Positions 15,463 to 21,918 of a stretch of DNA of 24,704 nt are shown here, piece by piece (the first letter of the stretch is position 1; each line of letters opens with the position of its first letter). The stretch is taken from contig CAZXIC010000015.1 of the NCBI GenBank assembly GCA_964640195.1, positions 1 through 24,704 on the forward strand, in the 5' to 3' direction. The position numbers were made by a program, and so were the translations under genes. The notes under the pieces are model-generated. The model was not told where the DNA came from. It did not search any database and worked only from the letters and a program-made list of their open reading frames with translations. This DNA comes from CAZXIC01 sp964640195 (GTDB lineage Archaea > Iainarchaeota > Iainarchaeia > Iainarchaeales > GCA-2688035).

Positions 15463-17331
15463 ATGGGCGAAGTTGTTGAGGGCAAGGCATGGGTGAAGGA
15501 TTTCTTGGAGAAAAGAAAAACCCCCTTCAAATTTGTTGAGCACGAAGCCGTTACAAGGCCTGTTGACAGCGCAAGAGTCAGGGGCGTTGAGCTGCGGCAG
15601 ATTGCCAAGGCACTGGTCTACATTGCTGACAATACGCCGCTGCTTGCAATTTTGCCAGGCGACAAGGACATTGATGAAGCAAAACTAAGAAAGGCTGTTG
15701 GCGCAAAGCTGCTGCGGTTTGCTGCCCCTGTTGAGGTGAAGAGCTACACAGGCTGTGTTGTTGGGCTGGTTCCGCCGACAATCCCCGGAATTAAAAAAGT
15801 TGTTGATGAAAACCTGCTGCAAAATGAAGAGGTTTCTTTTAACGCAGGAATCGCAACAGCAGGGATAATAATAAGATTGAAAGACCTGCTGGAGGTACTT
15901 GACAATTACACCGAAGTTGATATCAGTGCCGCCAAGACAATGATTGGCTTGGAGTGCCACGTGCAGCTGAATACCGAAAGCAAGCTGTTCTGCGGCTGCA
16001 AGACAAGGGCAGAAGAGCCGAACAGCGCCTGCTGCCCCATCTGTTTGGGGCATCCCGGCTCAAAGCCTGTTCTGAACGAAAAGGCGCTGCAGTACGCCCT
16101 AAAGGTTGCGCTTGCGTTAAACTGCACTGTGAACAGGGAATTCTTCTTCTCAAGGAAAACATACTTTTACCCAGACATGGCAAAGAACTTCCAGATAACG
16201 CAGTACGAGATTCCGATTGGCTTAAACGGATATGTCAATTTGGGCAGCGGGAAGAAAATCAGGATTAAGAGAGTCCACCTTGAGGAAGACCCTGCTGCCC
16301 TGGTGCATGAGGCAGGCGTCGGGGAAAGCAATTGCTGTATGGTTGACTACAACAGGAGCGGCATTCCTCTGGTGGAAGTGGTGACAGAGCCCGATTTGGG
16401 CAGCCCGCAGGAAGCTCGCAACTTCTTGGACCAGCTGACCACAATTCTGAGTTACCTCAGGGTTTACTCCCTTTCCACTGGAACGCTCAAGGCAGACACA
16501 AACATAAGCGTTTACGGTCATGCGAGGGTTGAAGTGAAAAACGTTACAGGAAAAAAGGGCGTTGAAAAGGCTCTTGGCTTTGAGATTGCAAGGCAGCGTA
16601 ACCTGCTGTTGCAGGAGAAGGAGATTGCCAGGGAAACACGCAGCTTTGATGAAAAAACAATGACAACCAAAAGCCTGCGTACCAAGGAGACAGAAGAGGA
16701 CTACGGTTACATCTTTGAGCCAGACCTGACTGCCTTTCAGTTAAGCGAAGAGGAAATTGAAAAAATAAGGAAAGCCCTGCCTGAGCTGCATGAAGCAAAA
16801 GCCAGGCGCTGGCAAGAACAATACACGCTTGATGAGTATACCGCCAATGTTTTAGCAAGGAATGCAACCTTGGGCGACCTGTTTGATGACATAGCAAAAG
16901 GAGACATTGACGCAAGGATAGCTGCAAAGTTTTTGACCAGGGAACTGATGGCTGTTGTCAACAGAAGCGGTCTTGACCTTGATGCCCTTGCGCTTGAGGC
17001 AGGGGAAATCTCCTCGCTTTTGCGACTGTTTTTGGGCGGAAAAATAACCGAAAAGGTTGCAAAGGAAGCAATAATCACCTATATGACGAAAGGAACAAAG
17101 CCAACAGCATTCGTTGAGAAATACAGTCTTGCAAAAGATGTGGGCGAAGGGGAACTGGAAAGGGCGGTTGCCCAGGTGCTTGCAAAACACAAGCAGGCGG
17201 TTGCAGACCTCAAAGCAGGAAAGCAAAAAAGCCTGCATTTCCTGGTTGGCCAGGTGATGCGCTTGACAAAGGCAAAGGCAGAGCCGAGAACAGTGCAGAA
17301 GATTATCGAGCGTAAGATTAAAGGTGGTTAA
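15463..17331 (+). CDS. gatB: YbaK/ProX-type editing domain fused to amidotransferase subunit B
   Basis: A single frame of 622 residues. Residues about 155-622 are archaeal GatB, which binds tRNA and converts Asp-tRNA(Asn) or Glu-tRNA(Gln) to the amide. Visible are MIGLECHVQLNT, the Zn cysteines FCGC...CCPIC, YFYPDMAKNFQITQYEIP, VDYNRSGIPLVEVVTEPD and the C-terminal GatB/YqeY domain. Residues about 10-146 form a complete INS/YbaK aminoacyl-tRNA deacylase domain: FVEHEAV, IAKALVYI with K49 at the catalytic-lysine position, ILPGD, VGAKLLRFA, TGCVVGLVPP and VDENLL. Standard GatB (about 470 residues) lacks this. The start ATG 15463 follows an AGGTGA SD ending at 15453. No SD precedes the internal ATG near 15940, so separate GatB synthesis is unlikely. 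The domain calls are strong; the role of the fusion is inferred. Confidence 0.95.
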   Translation: MGEVVEGKAWVKDFLEKRKTPFKFVEHEAVTRPVDSARVRGVELRQIAKALVYIADNTPLLAILPGDKDIDEAKLRKAVGAKLLRFAAPVEVKSYTGCVVGLVPPTIPGIKKVVDENLLQNEEVSFNAGIATAGIIIRLKDLLEVLDNYTEVDISAAKTMIGLECHVQLNTESKLFCGCKTRAEEPNSACCPICLGHPGSKPVLNEKALQYALKVALALNCTVNREFFFSRKTYFYPDMAKNFQITQYEIPIGLNGYVNLGSGKKIRIKRVHLEEDPAALVHEAGVGESNCCMVDYNRSGIPLVEVVTEPDLGSPQEARNFLDQLTTILSYLRVYSLSTGTLKADTNISVYGHARVEVKNVTGKKGVEKALGFEIARQRNLLLQEKEIARETRSFDEKTMTTKSLRTKETEEDYGYIFEPDLTAFQLSEEEIEKIRKALPELHEAKARRWQEQYTLDEYTANVLARNATLGDLFDDIAKGDIDARIAAKFLTRELMAVVNRSGLDLDALALEAGEISSLLRLFLGGKITEKVAKEAIITYMTKGTKPTAFVEKYSLAKDVGEGELERAVAQVLAKHKQAVADLKAGKQKSLHFLVGQVMRLTKAKAEPRTVQKIIERKIKGG

Positions 17332-17332
17332 C

Positions 17333-17725
17333 TTGATTGAGGAAATAGCAATCCGCTCAAGCAAAAGAATTGAATTGATTGACATTACTGATGCTGTGCA
17401 GGGCATTGTAGCAAAAAGCAAAGTTAAAGAGGGCTTGTGCGTTGTCTACTGTCCGCACACGACAGCGGCAGTCACAATAAACGAGAACGCCGACCCGAGT
17501 GTCCAGGCAGACATAATCAGAAAGCTGAATGAACTGGTTCCTGCTGGAGCAGGCTACTCGCACATGGAAGGGAATGCAGATGCGCACATTAAGAGTGCAA
17601 TAATTGGGAACAGCAGGACGCTGTTAATTAAAGCTGGGAGATTAGTACTGGGCACTTGGGAGGGTTTGTACTTTTGTGAATTTGACGGCCCGAGAAGCAG
17701 GAAGGTAATTGTTTTAATCAAATAG
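17333..17725 (+). CDS. yjbQ: YjbQ / UPF0047 family protein
   Basis: A 130-residue YjbQ-family protein. It has the family signatures CPHTTAAVTINENADP, HMEGNADAHIKSAIIG and the C-terminal GTWEGLYFCEFDGPR. Bacterial and archaeal homologues show weak thiamine-phosphate-synthase activity, but the true physiological role is unsettled. TTG 17333 is chosen because the GGTGG at 17323-17327 sits 5 nt before it, while the GTG at 17324 lies inside that SD. It overlaps nothing but begins 1 nt after the gatB stop, so it is the last gene of the long tRNA operon. Confidence 0.9.
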   Translation: MIEEIAIRSSKRIELIDITDAVQGIVAKSKVKEGLCVVYCPHTTAAVTINENADPSVQADIIRKLNELVPAGAGYSHMEGNADAHIKSAIIGNSRTLLIKAGRLVLGTWEGLYFCEFDGPRSRKVIVLIK

Positions 17726-17796
17726 CTCTTGTTTCCCCAATTCCTTTATCGCCGCTGTTTTTCGCCTCTCTTTTCCCCTGCTTCGATTTTTGTACT

Positions 17797-17849
17797 ATTG
17801 CGCTGTTGTACCAAAACCCCTTTATAAAGCGCAATCATCAATTGGTACA
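17797..17849 (+). promoter_or_regulatory. Promoter/operator candidate with interleaved inverted repeats around a TATA box
   Basis: TTTATAAA at 17821-17828 is a strong TATA box predicting transcription near 17850. It is framed by two perfect inverted repeats: ATTGCGC (17797-17803) with GCGCAAT (17829-17835), and TGTACCAA (17807-17814) with TTGGTACA (17842-17849). A third TGTAC copy lies at 17791-17795. As DNA this could be an operator. As RNA the A-B-A'-B' order could form a pseudoknot if transcription came from upstream. Confidence 0.45.
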
Positions 17850-17950
17850 GGAAACCATACCTCCTATGGTTTGAATCACCCCCGACTGGAAGGCAATCAA
17901 TTATTTTTGTGCTGGTTTCACCTCACGATTGGTTGCCTTTTTCTATTTTT
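17850..17950 (+). ncRNA. Candidate small RNA with two hairpins and U-tract terminator
   Basis: The 283 nt between yjbQ and the next gene hold no ORF but strong RNA structure. About 25 nt after the TATA box, the sequence enters a perfect 8-bp hairpin (AAACCATA 17852-17859, loop CCTCC, TATGGTTT 17865-17872). A short C-rich linker (CACCCCCG, 17877-17884) follows. Then comes a 12-bp stem with one G-U pair (17890-17901 with 17928-17939) closing a 26-nt loop that contains TTTCACCTCACG, followed directly by T-runs. Both loops and the linker are complementary to SD-like sequences. It could be a free regulatory RNA or the leader of the gene at 18009. No known RNA family is recognised. Confidence 0.45.
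17890..17950 (+). terminator. Stem-loop plus poly-U terminator
   Basis: A 12-bp stem (AAGGCAATCAAT with ATTGGTTGCCTT) is followed by TTTTTCTATTTTT. In archaea the T-runs alone can terminate; the stem may protect the 3' end. It would end the candidate small RNA or attenuate read-through into the 18009 gene. Confidence 0.5.
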
Positions 17951-18008
17951 CTACCTTTTTTAAACCTTTTTTATTTATTGTAGTATAACAAGCTGGAGGT
18001 TTTGTAAT

Positions 18009-18311
18009 ATGGCGTTCTGGGATTTTCTGAGACCGCTTACACAGCAGGCAGTGGAAATCGATTTGTACACGAGGATAATCGTCTTCGTTCTGTCGGTTGC
18101 AATTTTTGCAGTCAGCTTGCTTGCATTCAGGCGGAGCAAAAGCGGCAAATTCGCATTTGTGACAATCGCATTCTTCCTGTTTGCAGTGAAGTGGGCTTTG
18201 AAGATAGCCGACTCGTTCGTTAGCCCAGGGGAGTTCTTCCACAGGGCTGCGGAAAACCTGTGCGAGTTGCTTATCCTCGCTTCGCTGTTCATCGCGATAT
18301 TCAAAAAATAA
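18009..18311 (+). CDS. Small three-helix membrane protein
   Basis: A 100-residue protein with three predicted transmembrane segments (about 22-41, 47-66, 80-98) and a basic loop RRSKSGK between the first two. The SD GGAGGT (17995-18000) lies 8 nt before ATG 18009, and TTTTTTAAAC at 17956-17965 could be its box. The next gene, 24 nt downstream, encodes a two-HTH regulator. Such membrane protein/regulator pairs are frequent in archaea and suggest a shared sensing or envelope role, which is only an inference. No conserved functional motif is recognised. Confidence 0.8.
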   Translation: MAFWDFLRPLTQQAVEIDLYTRIIVFVLSVAIFAVSLLAFRRSKSGKFAFVTIAFFLFAVKWALKIADSFVSPGEFFHRAAENLCELLILASLFIAIFKK

Positions 18312-18335
18312 CCTGTTGTTTGGGGAGTTGGCAGA

Positions 18336-18881
18336 ATGCAGGACGAGCAACTAGATGAAGCCCTGGCACTTGACGTCAGGAACAAGATTTACAGAGCCAT
18401 TAGCAAGAATCCCGGGCTGCATTTCAGGGAACTGCAGAGGAGGAGCAAAGTTGCAACAGGCAGCCTGCAGTATCACCTGGAGTTCCTGCAGAAAAGGCAC
18501 CTGGTCAGGGCAGACAGGCAAGGCAAGTTTGTTCGCTACTACAGCGTGAGGGGCAGGCAGTTGGGCGAGCTGCAGCCTATCATGAACCTGCTGAGGCAGG
18601 AAAGCCTCAGGAAAATAATGCTCTTCCTGCTCACAAAGAAAAGGGCGAACAACGAGAAAATCGCTGCGGTTGTTGGCTTGAGCCCCAGCACGGTGAGCTG
18701 GCACATGCTGAAGCTTGTTGAAGCAGGCATTGTCGAAAAGCGCAGGGTTGGAAGAAAAACCTTCTTCTACATCATTGAGCCTGAAAGGACCGCAGAGCTG
18801 CTGAGGAGCTACAAGAGGAGCTTCCTTGACGAGATGGTTGACGGCTTTGTTGCGATGTGGGAAGAGCTGAATCCGCAGTAA
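18336..18881 (+). CDS. Two-HTH winged-helix transcriptional regulator (COG3398-like)
   Basis: A 181-residue cytoplasmic DNA-binding protein with two winged-helix domains. The first (about 10-75) has GLHFRELQRRSKVATGSLQY as its helix-turn-helix and a wing ending RYYSV. The second (about 84-148) has NEKIAAVVGLSPSTVSWHM and a wing RVGRKTFFYI. A short helical C-terminus probably dimerises. The SD GGGGAG (18322-18327) lies 8 nt before ATG 18336. It is likely co-transcribed with the small membrane protein and may regulate that pair or the candidate RNA promoter upstream, which carries inverted repeats (inference). Confidence 0.88.
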   Translation: MQDEQLDEALALDVRNKIYRAISKNPGLHFRELQRRSKVATGSLQYHLEFLQKRHLVRADRQGKFVRYYSVRGRQLGELQPIMNLLRQESLRKIMLFLLTKKRANNEKIAAVVGLSPSTVSWHMLKLVEAGIVEKRRVGRKTFFYIIEPERTAELLRSYKRSFLDEMVDGFVAMWEELNPQ

Positions 18882-18919
18882 GGGCAGCAGCTTTTTTTGC
18901 AGCTTGCCACCCTAATTTT

Positions 18920-19228
18920 TTAAATGAGGTCAACACCGAACAGGAACCCGAGCGAGCCAATCAGCACGTCCCTTGCCTTGTTCAGGGGGTGCTCCCTGAA
19001 GGCTCTCCTGTTCTCCCTGATTAACAGCACTTCCAGCGCTTCCCAGGCAATAATCAGCGCAAAGCCAACGCTCCAATCCTTTACGAATGCCCCGAGCGCC
19101 AACCCGCCCAAAAAGTGCGTGAGCATGTCAATTTCCGGCCTGCTGTAATACCATTTCTTCCAGGAAGCAAGGCCGTGCACTACCAAAAAAACTGCAACAA
19201 CCGAAAGCTTAACCCAAAACAGCGCCAT
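18920..19228 (-). CDS. Small membrane protein, VanZ/YjdF (DUF2238)-like
   Basis: 102 residues with about three transmembrane segments (5-20, 36-65, 88-100). Conserved-looking polar residues inside membrane regions match VanZ/YjdF-type proteins: DMLTHFLGGLALG, WEALEVLL, then KARDVLIGSLGFLFG with an Asp and Gly-x3-Gly spacing. Family function is unclear; some relatives are linked to envelope stress or glycopeptide resistance. TTTTTATA at 19251-19258 on the same strand lies 27 nt before ATG 19228, so the mRNA is probably leaderless. It converges on the regulator gene with a 38-nt gap. Confidence 0.75.
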   Translation of the reverse strand: MALFWVKLSVVAVFLVVHGLASWKKWYYSRPEIDMLTHFLGGLALGAFVKDWSVGFALIIAWEALEVLLIRENRRAFREHPLNKARDVLIGSLGFLFGVDLI

Positions 19229-19250
19229 AATAAGATTGCGTTCAAGGGGA

Positions 19251-19258
19251 TATAAAAA
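19251..19258 (-). promoter_or_regulatory. TATA box of the VanZ/YjdF-like gene
   Basis: Minus-strand TTTTTATA is centred about 27 nt upstream of ATG 19228; no SD follows, consistent with a leaderless transcript. Confidence 0.5.
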
Positions 19259-19267
19259 TTAGTGGGA

Positions 19268-19355
19268 TGGATGAGCCAGGATTTGAACCTGGGACCTCCC
19301 GGTCTCCGAATGGAATTTATCAGCCGGGTGCACTAGACCACTGTGCTACTCATCC
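19268..19355 (-). tRNA. tRNA-Ile(GAT) with 14-nt intron
   Basis: Complete cloverleaf on the minus strand: acceptor GGATGAG/CTCATCC with discriminator A, D stem GCAC/GTGC, anticodon stem CCCGG/CCGGG, variable loop AGGTC, T stem CCAGG/CCTGG; CCA is not encoded. The 21-nt anticodon region is a 7-nt loop CTGATAA plus a 14-nt intron at 19304-19317, between positions 37 and 38. Exon CUGA pairs with intron UCGG to form the 4-bp BHB helix with 3-nt bulges at both junctions. This selects GAU (Ile) over a Phe reading that would need a non-canonical splice point. Confidence 0.93.
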
Positions 19356-19400
19356 AACAAAGAAATTGTTCAAATAAACGGTTTTAAAACTATTCAATTA

Positions 19401-19433
19401 GCGGTTGATGGCCTTTAAAAGCTTTTCAACCGC
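19401..19433 (-). terminator. Stem-loop at the end of the methyltransferase gene
   Basis: A perfect 8-bp stem (GCGGTTGA 19401-19408 with TCAACCGC 19426-19433) overlaps the methyltransferase stop codon and is followed on the minus strand by AT-rich sequence. It probably defines or protects the 3' end. Confidence 0.35.
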
Positions 19434-20142
19434 GCAGTTTCCTGCAAACAAAAATCGCTGTCTTTTCGTCACGCCTTTCTTGCTTAACAATTTCAAATCC
19501 TGCTTTGTGCAGCAGTTCCTCCAGCCCCTCAAAGCTGAATGCCCCCATCAGGTGGCGGTCATGCAGTTTTTTGTTGTTTATTGTAAAATCAATCCCCAAG
19601 TCTAATACGCCACTCTCCTTGTTGTAAATCCATTGTGGTTCGAACACAATTTTCGTTTTGCCATCATTATATTCGTACCTTTCTTTCTTTGAATTCACAC
19701 CTGCGCTCTTGTCCACGGCATCAAAAATCAGGATACCGCCTCTTTCCAAGCAGGAATAAAAGTTTGAAAGCGCCCTTTGCATTTCTGCCTTGTTTTTGTT
19801 GTACAAAATCGAGTTAAAGAAACAAATCACTATGCCAAACTTTTCCCCCAATTTAAATTCCCTCATACTGTCCAGGATGAACCTCGCACCTGGGTTTTTC
19901 TTCTTTGCTTCCTTGAGCATCTCCTCGCTGCTGTCAAGACCAGTTACCTCAAAACCCGCCTTATTGAGCAGGTTTGCGTGTGTGCCAGTGCCACAAGCAA
20001 CATCAAGAATCTTGTTGTTCCCAGATTCATTGAACTCTTTAATCACTTTAATAAAAAATTCCACCTGCTTCTTGAAGTCCACATAATGGTAGATTTTATC
20101 GTAGTATTTTGCAAGCTTGGTGTAAAACAATTGAGGGCGCAT
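19426..20142 (-). CDS. Class I SAM-dependent methyltransferase
   Basis: 238 residues with a Rossmann SAM-binding domain: motif I ILDVACGTGTH (about 45-55), the acidic end of strand 2 in VTGLDSS, motif IV-like IVICFFNSILY and GGILIFDAVD. The C-terminal half has extra beta strands typical of small-molecule methyltransferases (for example, C- or N-methylation of sugars or metabolites). No RNA-binding domain is evident; the substrate is unknown. It is a single gene between tRNA-Ile and tRNA-Gln. Codon use is more AT-rich than the lysine cluster, so it may be recently acquired (by eye). Confidence 0.88.
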   Translation of the reverse strand: MRPQLFYTKLAKYYDKIYHYVDFKKQVEFFIKVIKEFNESGNNKILDVACGTGTHANLLNKAGFEVTGLDSSEEMLKEAKKKNPGARFILDSMREFKLGEKFGIVICFFNSILYNKNKAEMQRALSNFYSCLERGGILIFDAVDKSAGVNSKKERYEYNDGKTKIVFEPQWIYNKESGVLDLGIDFTINNKKLHDRHLMGAFSFEGLEELLHKAGFEIVKQERRDEKTAIFVCRKLRG

Positions 20143-20201
20143 ATCCCAAGTTATGAATTAATAAGTTTTTATTAACTGATTCCTGTAGATTATATATAAA
20201 T

Positions 20202-20292
20202 AGCCCCGTCGTCTAGTGGCCAAGGATACAGGCCTTTGGCGCTTCAAAAGCGAGGAGAGCCTGGGACGTGAGTTCGACTCTCACCGGGGCTA
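20202..20292 (+). tRNA. tRNA-Gln(TTG) with 18-nt intron
   Basis: Complete cloverleaf: acceptor AGCCCCG/CGGGGCT with discriminator A, D stem GTCT/GGAT, anticodon stem CAGGC/GCCTG, T stem GTGAG/CTCAC; no CCA encoded. The A1-U72 pair is the hallmark of archaeal tRNA-Gln. The intron (20240-20257) lies between 37 and 38. Exon CUUU pairs with intron GAGG, and the intron forms a 4-bp GCTT/AAGC helix, a perfect BHB. TTTTTATTAA at 20166-20175 is a plausible box A. Its last 16 nt are duplicated at 23432, marking an integration site. Confidence 0.95.
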
Positions 20293-20293
20293 A
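20277..20293 (+). repeat. attL-like direct repeat inside tRNA-Gln 3' end
   Basis: ACTCTCACCGGGGCTAA spans the T-arm 3' half and acceptor of tRNA-Gln plus one base and recurs exactly at 23432-23448, 3155 bp downstream. This is the classic footprint of a tyrosine-recombinase integration into a tRNA gene. Confidence 0.75.
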
Positions 20294-20340
20294 TCTGGGT
20301 TAATGAGACTTAGAGGGGAAACAGAGTACTCAAATACATA

Positions 20341-20350
20341 TTTTTATAAA
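20341..20350 (+). promoter_or_regulatory. TATA box of island operon
   Basis: TTTTTATAAA is centred about 40 nt before ATG 20385, predicting a short leader that contains GTGA just upstream of the start. The island brings its own promoter. Confidence 0.5.
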
Positions 20351-20384
20351 AAAGGGGCGGAGAAAAAAAGTAGCGTGAAGAAAA

Positions 20385-21917
20385 ATGGCGACGAAAACTA
20401 GAGTCATGCTTATTAATTCCCTAGTAAGGGAGAGTGTTAAATTAGATAACTATGACCAGATATACCATTTTCCTTTAGGATTACTTTACCTGGGTTCTAC
20501 ACTTAAAAAAAATGGCATAGAAGTGAAAATAATAGACCTGAGCAACTTATACTATGCACAATTAATCAATCAAAAAAAGCAATTAAAGCGATTCCCAAGC
20601 GTAGAGGGCTATGTTGAAGAAAACCTTCACAAAAATTTTGAAGATTTTAAACCAGACGTAATTGGAATAGGTTGCGTATTCACAGGAGCGTTTGAAGGCG
20701 TAAAAATAATTGCAAGAAAAGCAAAAGAATTACTGCCAGACATTCCCATTGTTATAGGGGGAATACACGCAACCCTTTTCCCTACACAGATACTAAAAAA
20801 CCAAAGTTATATTGACTATGTCATCATAGGGGAAGGAGAAACCTCCTTTCTTGAATTAGTTAAATGTTTGACTAACAACAGTGAAAAATCTATTGATTCA
20901 ATAGACGGCATCGCATTTAGAAAAAACGGAAATATAATAAAAAACAGCAAAACAAAGTTTATAGAGAATTTAGACGAACTGCCCTTTGTTGATTTTAGCC
21001 TCCTAAACATAAAAAATTATGAATTCGACACATCCAACTGGTTTTCTCCAAAAAAAATGAAAGTTGGTCTGCCATTTCCAATCCTTTCAAGCAGAAGTTG
21101 CCCAAACAGATGTTCTTTTTGTAGCATGTGGCTCGTGCATGGGCCAAGGATAAGATTCAGGTCGCCAAAAAAGGTCGTAGACGAAATACAAGATTTATAT
21201 ACGCGCTATGGAGCTCGTTATTTTTCGTTTGTAGATGATAATTTAACTTTTAACAAGAAAAGAATATTGGAAATCTGCAATGAGATTACCAAAAGGGATT
21301 TAAACATTCAGTTTGACACCCCAAACGGAGTGGCAATAAAATCGTTAGATGAAGAAATCATAGATGCAATGGTTGCAGCCGGATTAGTTAAAATAAATCT
21401 TTCGCCCGAGAACGGTTCAGAATATATAAGAAACGACGTTATTAGAAAAAACCTAAAGACAGAAAAAATATACGAGGTATTTAACTACTGTGCCAAACAC
21501 AGCAATTTATACATAAGCGCTTATTTTATCATAGGTATGCCCCAAGAAACCCATGAAACCCTTAGGGAAACGTATGAGATGATAACAAAACTTCCCGTCG
21601 ATAGAATTAGCTTTAGTCTGGCAACACCCTACCCTGGAACTGAACTATATCGCTATTGCAAAGAGCATGGCTTGTTACATTACAACCACGAAAGCTCTTA
21701 CGATTTTAAAAGAGAGTACTTAGACATGCAAAGACCCTTTTTTAAGCCACACAAACTAACAGAAGAGGATTTGATGAAATTCTTGGAAAAATGCAAAAAC
21801 TATCTTAAAGAAAAGAGAAAGATGTCAAGTTTGCCTGAAAACTATCCTTTAAGGTATAACCCAAGAATTTCTGCTCCTTTAAAACCTGCAGAGGCAAGTA
21901 GTAAAAGGGGGAATTGA
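20385..21917 (+). CDS. B12-binding-domain radical SAM protein
   Basis: 510 residues. The N-terminal half (about 5-190) is a cobalamin-binding-like Rossmann domain with GLLYLGSTLKKNG, IGIGCVFTG, VIGGIHATLFP and IIGEGE. The radical SAM core has the [4Fe-4S] motif C239-x3-C243-x2-C246 in SSRSCPNRCSFC, then SFVDDNLTFNK, and IGMPQET late in the barrel. Such proteins methylate or rearrange unreactive carbons in lipids, peptides, sugars or cofactors; the substrate cannot be read from the sequence. It starts the island operon, and the next gene follows 1 nt after its stop. Strong AT bias marks it as foreign relative to the lysine and tRNA blocks. Confidence 0.92.
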   Translation: MATKTRVMLINSLVRESVKLDNYDQIYHFPLGLLYLGSTLKKNGIEVKIIDLSNLYYAQLINQKKQLKRFPSVEGYVEENLHKNFEDFKPDVIGIGCVFTGAFEGVKIIARKAKELLPDIPIVIGGIHATLFPTQILKNQSYIDYVIIGEGETSFLELVKCLTNNSEKSIDSIDGIAFRKNGNIIKNSKTKFIENLDELPFVDFSLLNIKNYEFDTSNWFSPKKMKVGLPFPILSSRSCPNRCSFCSMWLVHGPRIRFRSPKKVVDEIQDLYTRYGARYFSFVDDNLTFNKKRILEICNEITKRDLNIQFDTPNGVAIKSLDEEIIDAMVAAGLVKINLSPENGSEYIRNDVIRKNLKTEKIYEVFNYCAKHSNLYISAYFIIGMPQETHETLRETYEMITKLPVDRISFSLATPYPGTELYRYCKEHGLLHYNHESSYDFKREYLDMQRPFFKPHKLTEEDLMKFLEKCKNYLKEKRKMSSLPENYPLRYNPRISAPLKPAEASSKRGN

Positions 21918-21918
21918 A

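Noticed and set aside
15938..17331. Separate GatB translated from the internal ATG
   Set aside because: No SD upstream and the frame is continuous with the YbaK domain, so a fusion is the simpler reading.
17943..18350. Minus-strand Cys-rich frame resembling a zinc-binding protein
   Set aside because: Antisense to the three-helix membrane gene, which has a good SD and operon context; the cysteines come from reversed Ala/Gly codons.
19268..19355. Reading the minus-strand tRNA as Phe(GAA) with loop CTGAAGA
   Set aside because: It would need a splice point inside the anticodon; the 37/38 intron gives a proper BHB helix and the Ile anticodon GAT.
20191..20200. TATATATAAA as promoter of tRNA-Gln
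   Set aside because: It ends 2 nt before the tRNA, too close for an archaeal box A; TTTTTATTAA at 20166-20175 fits better.
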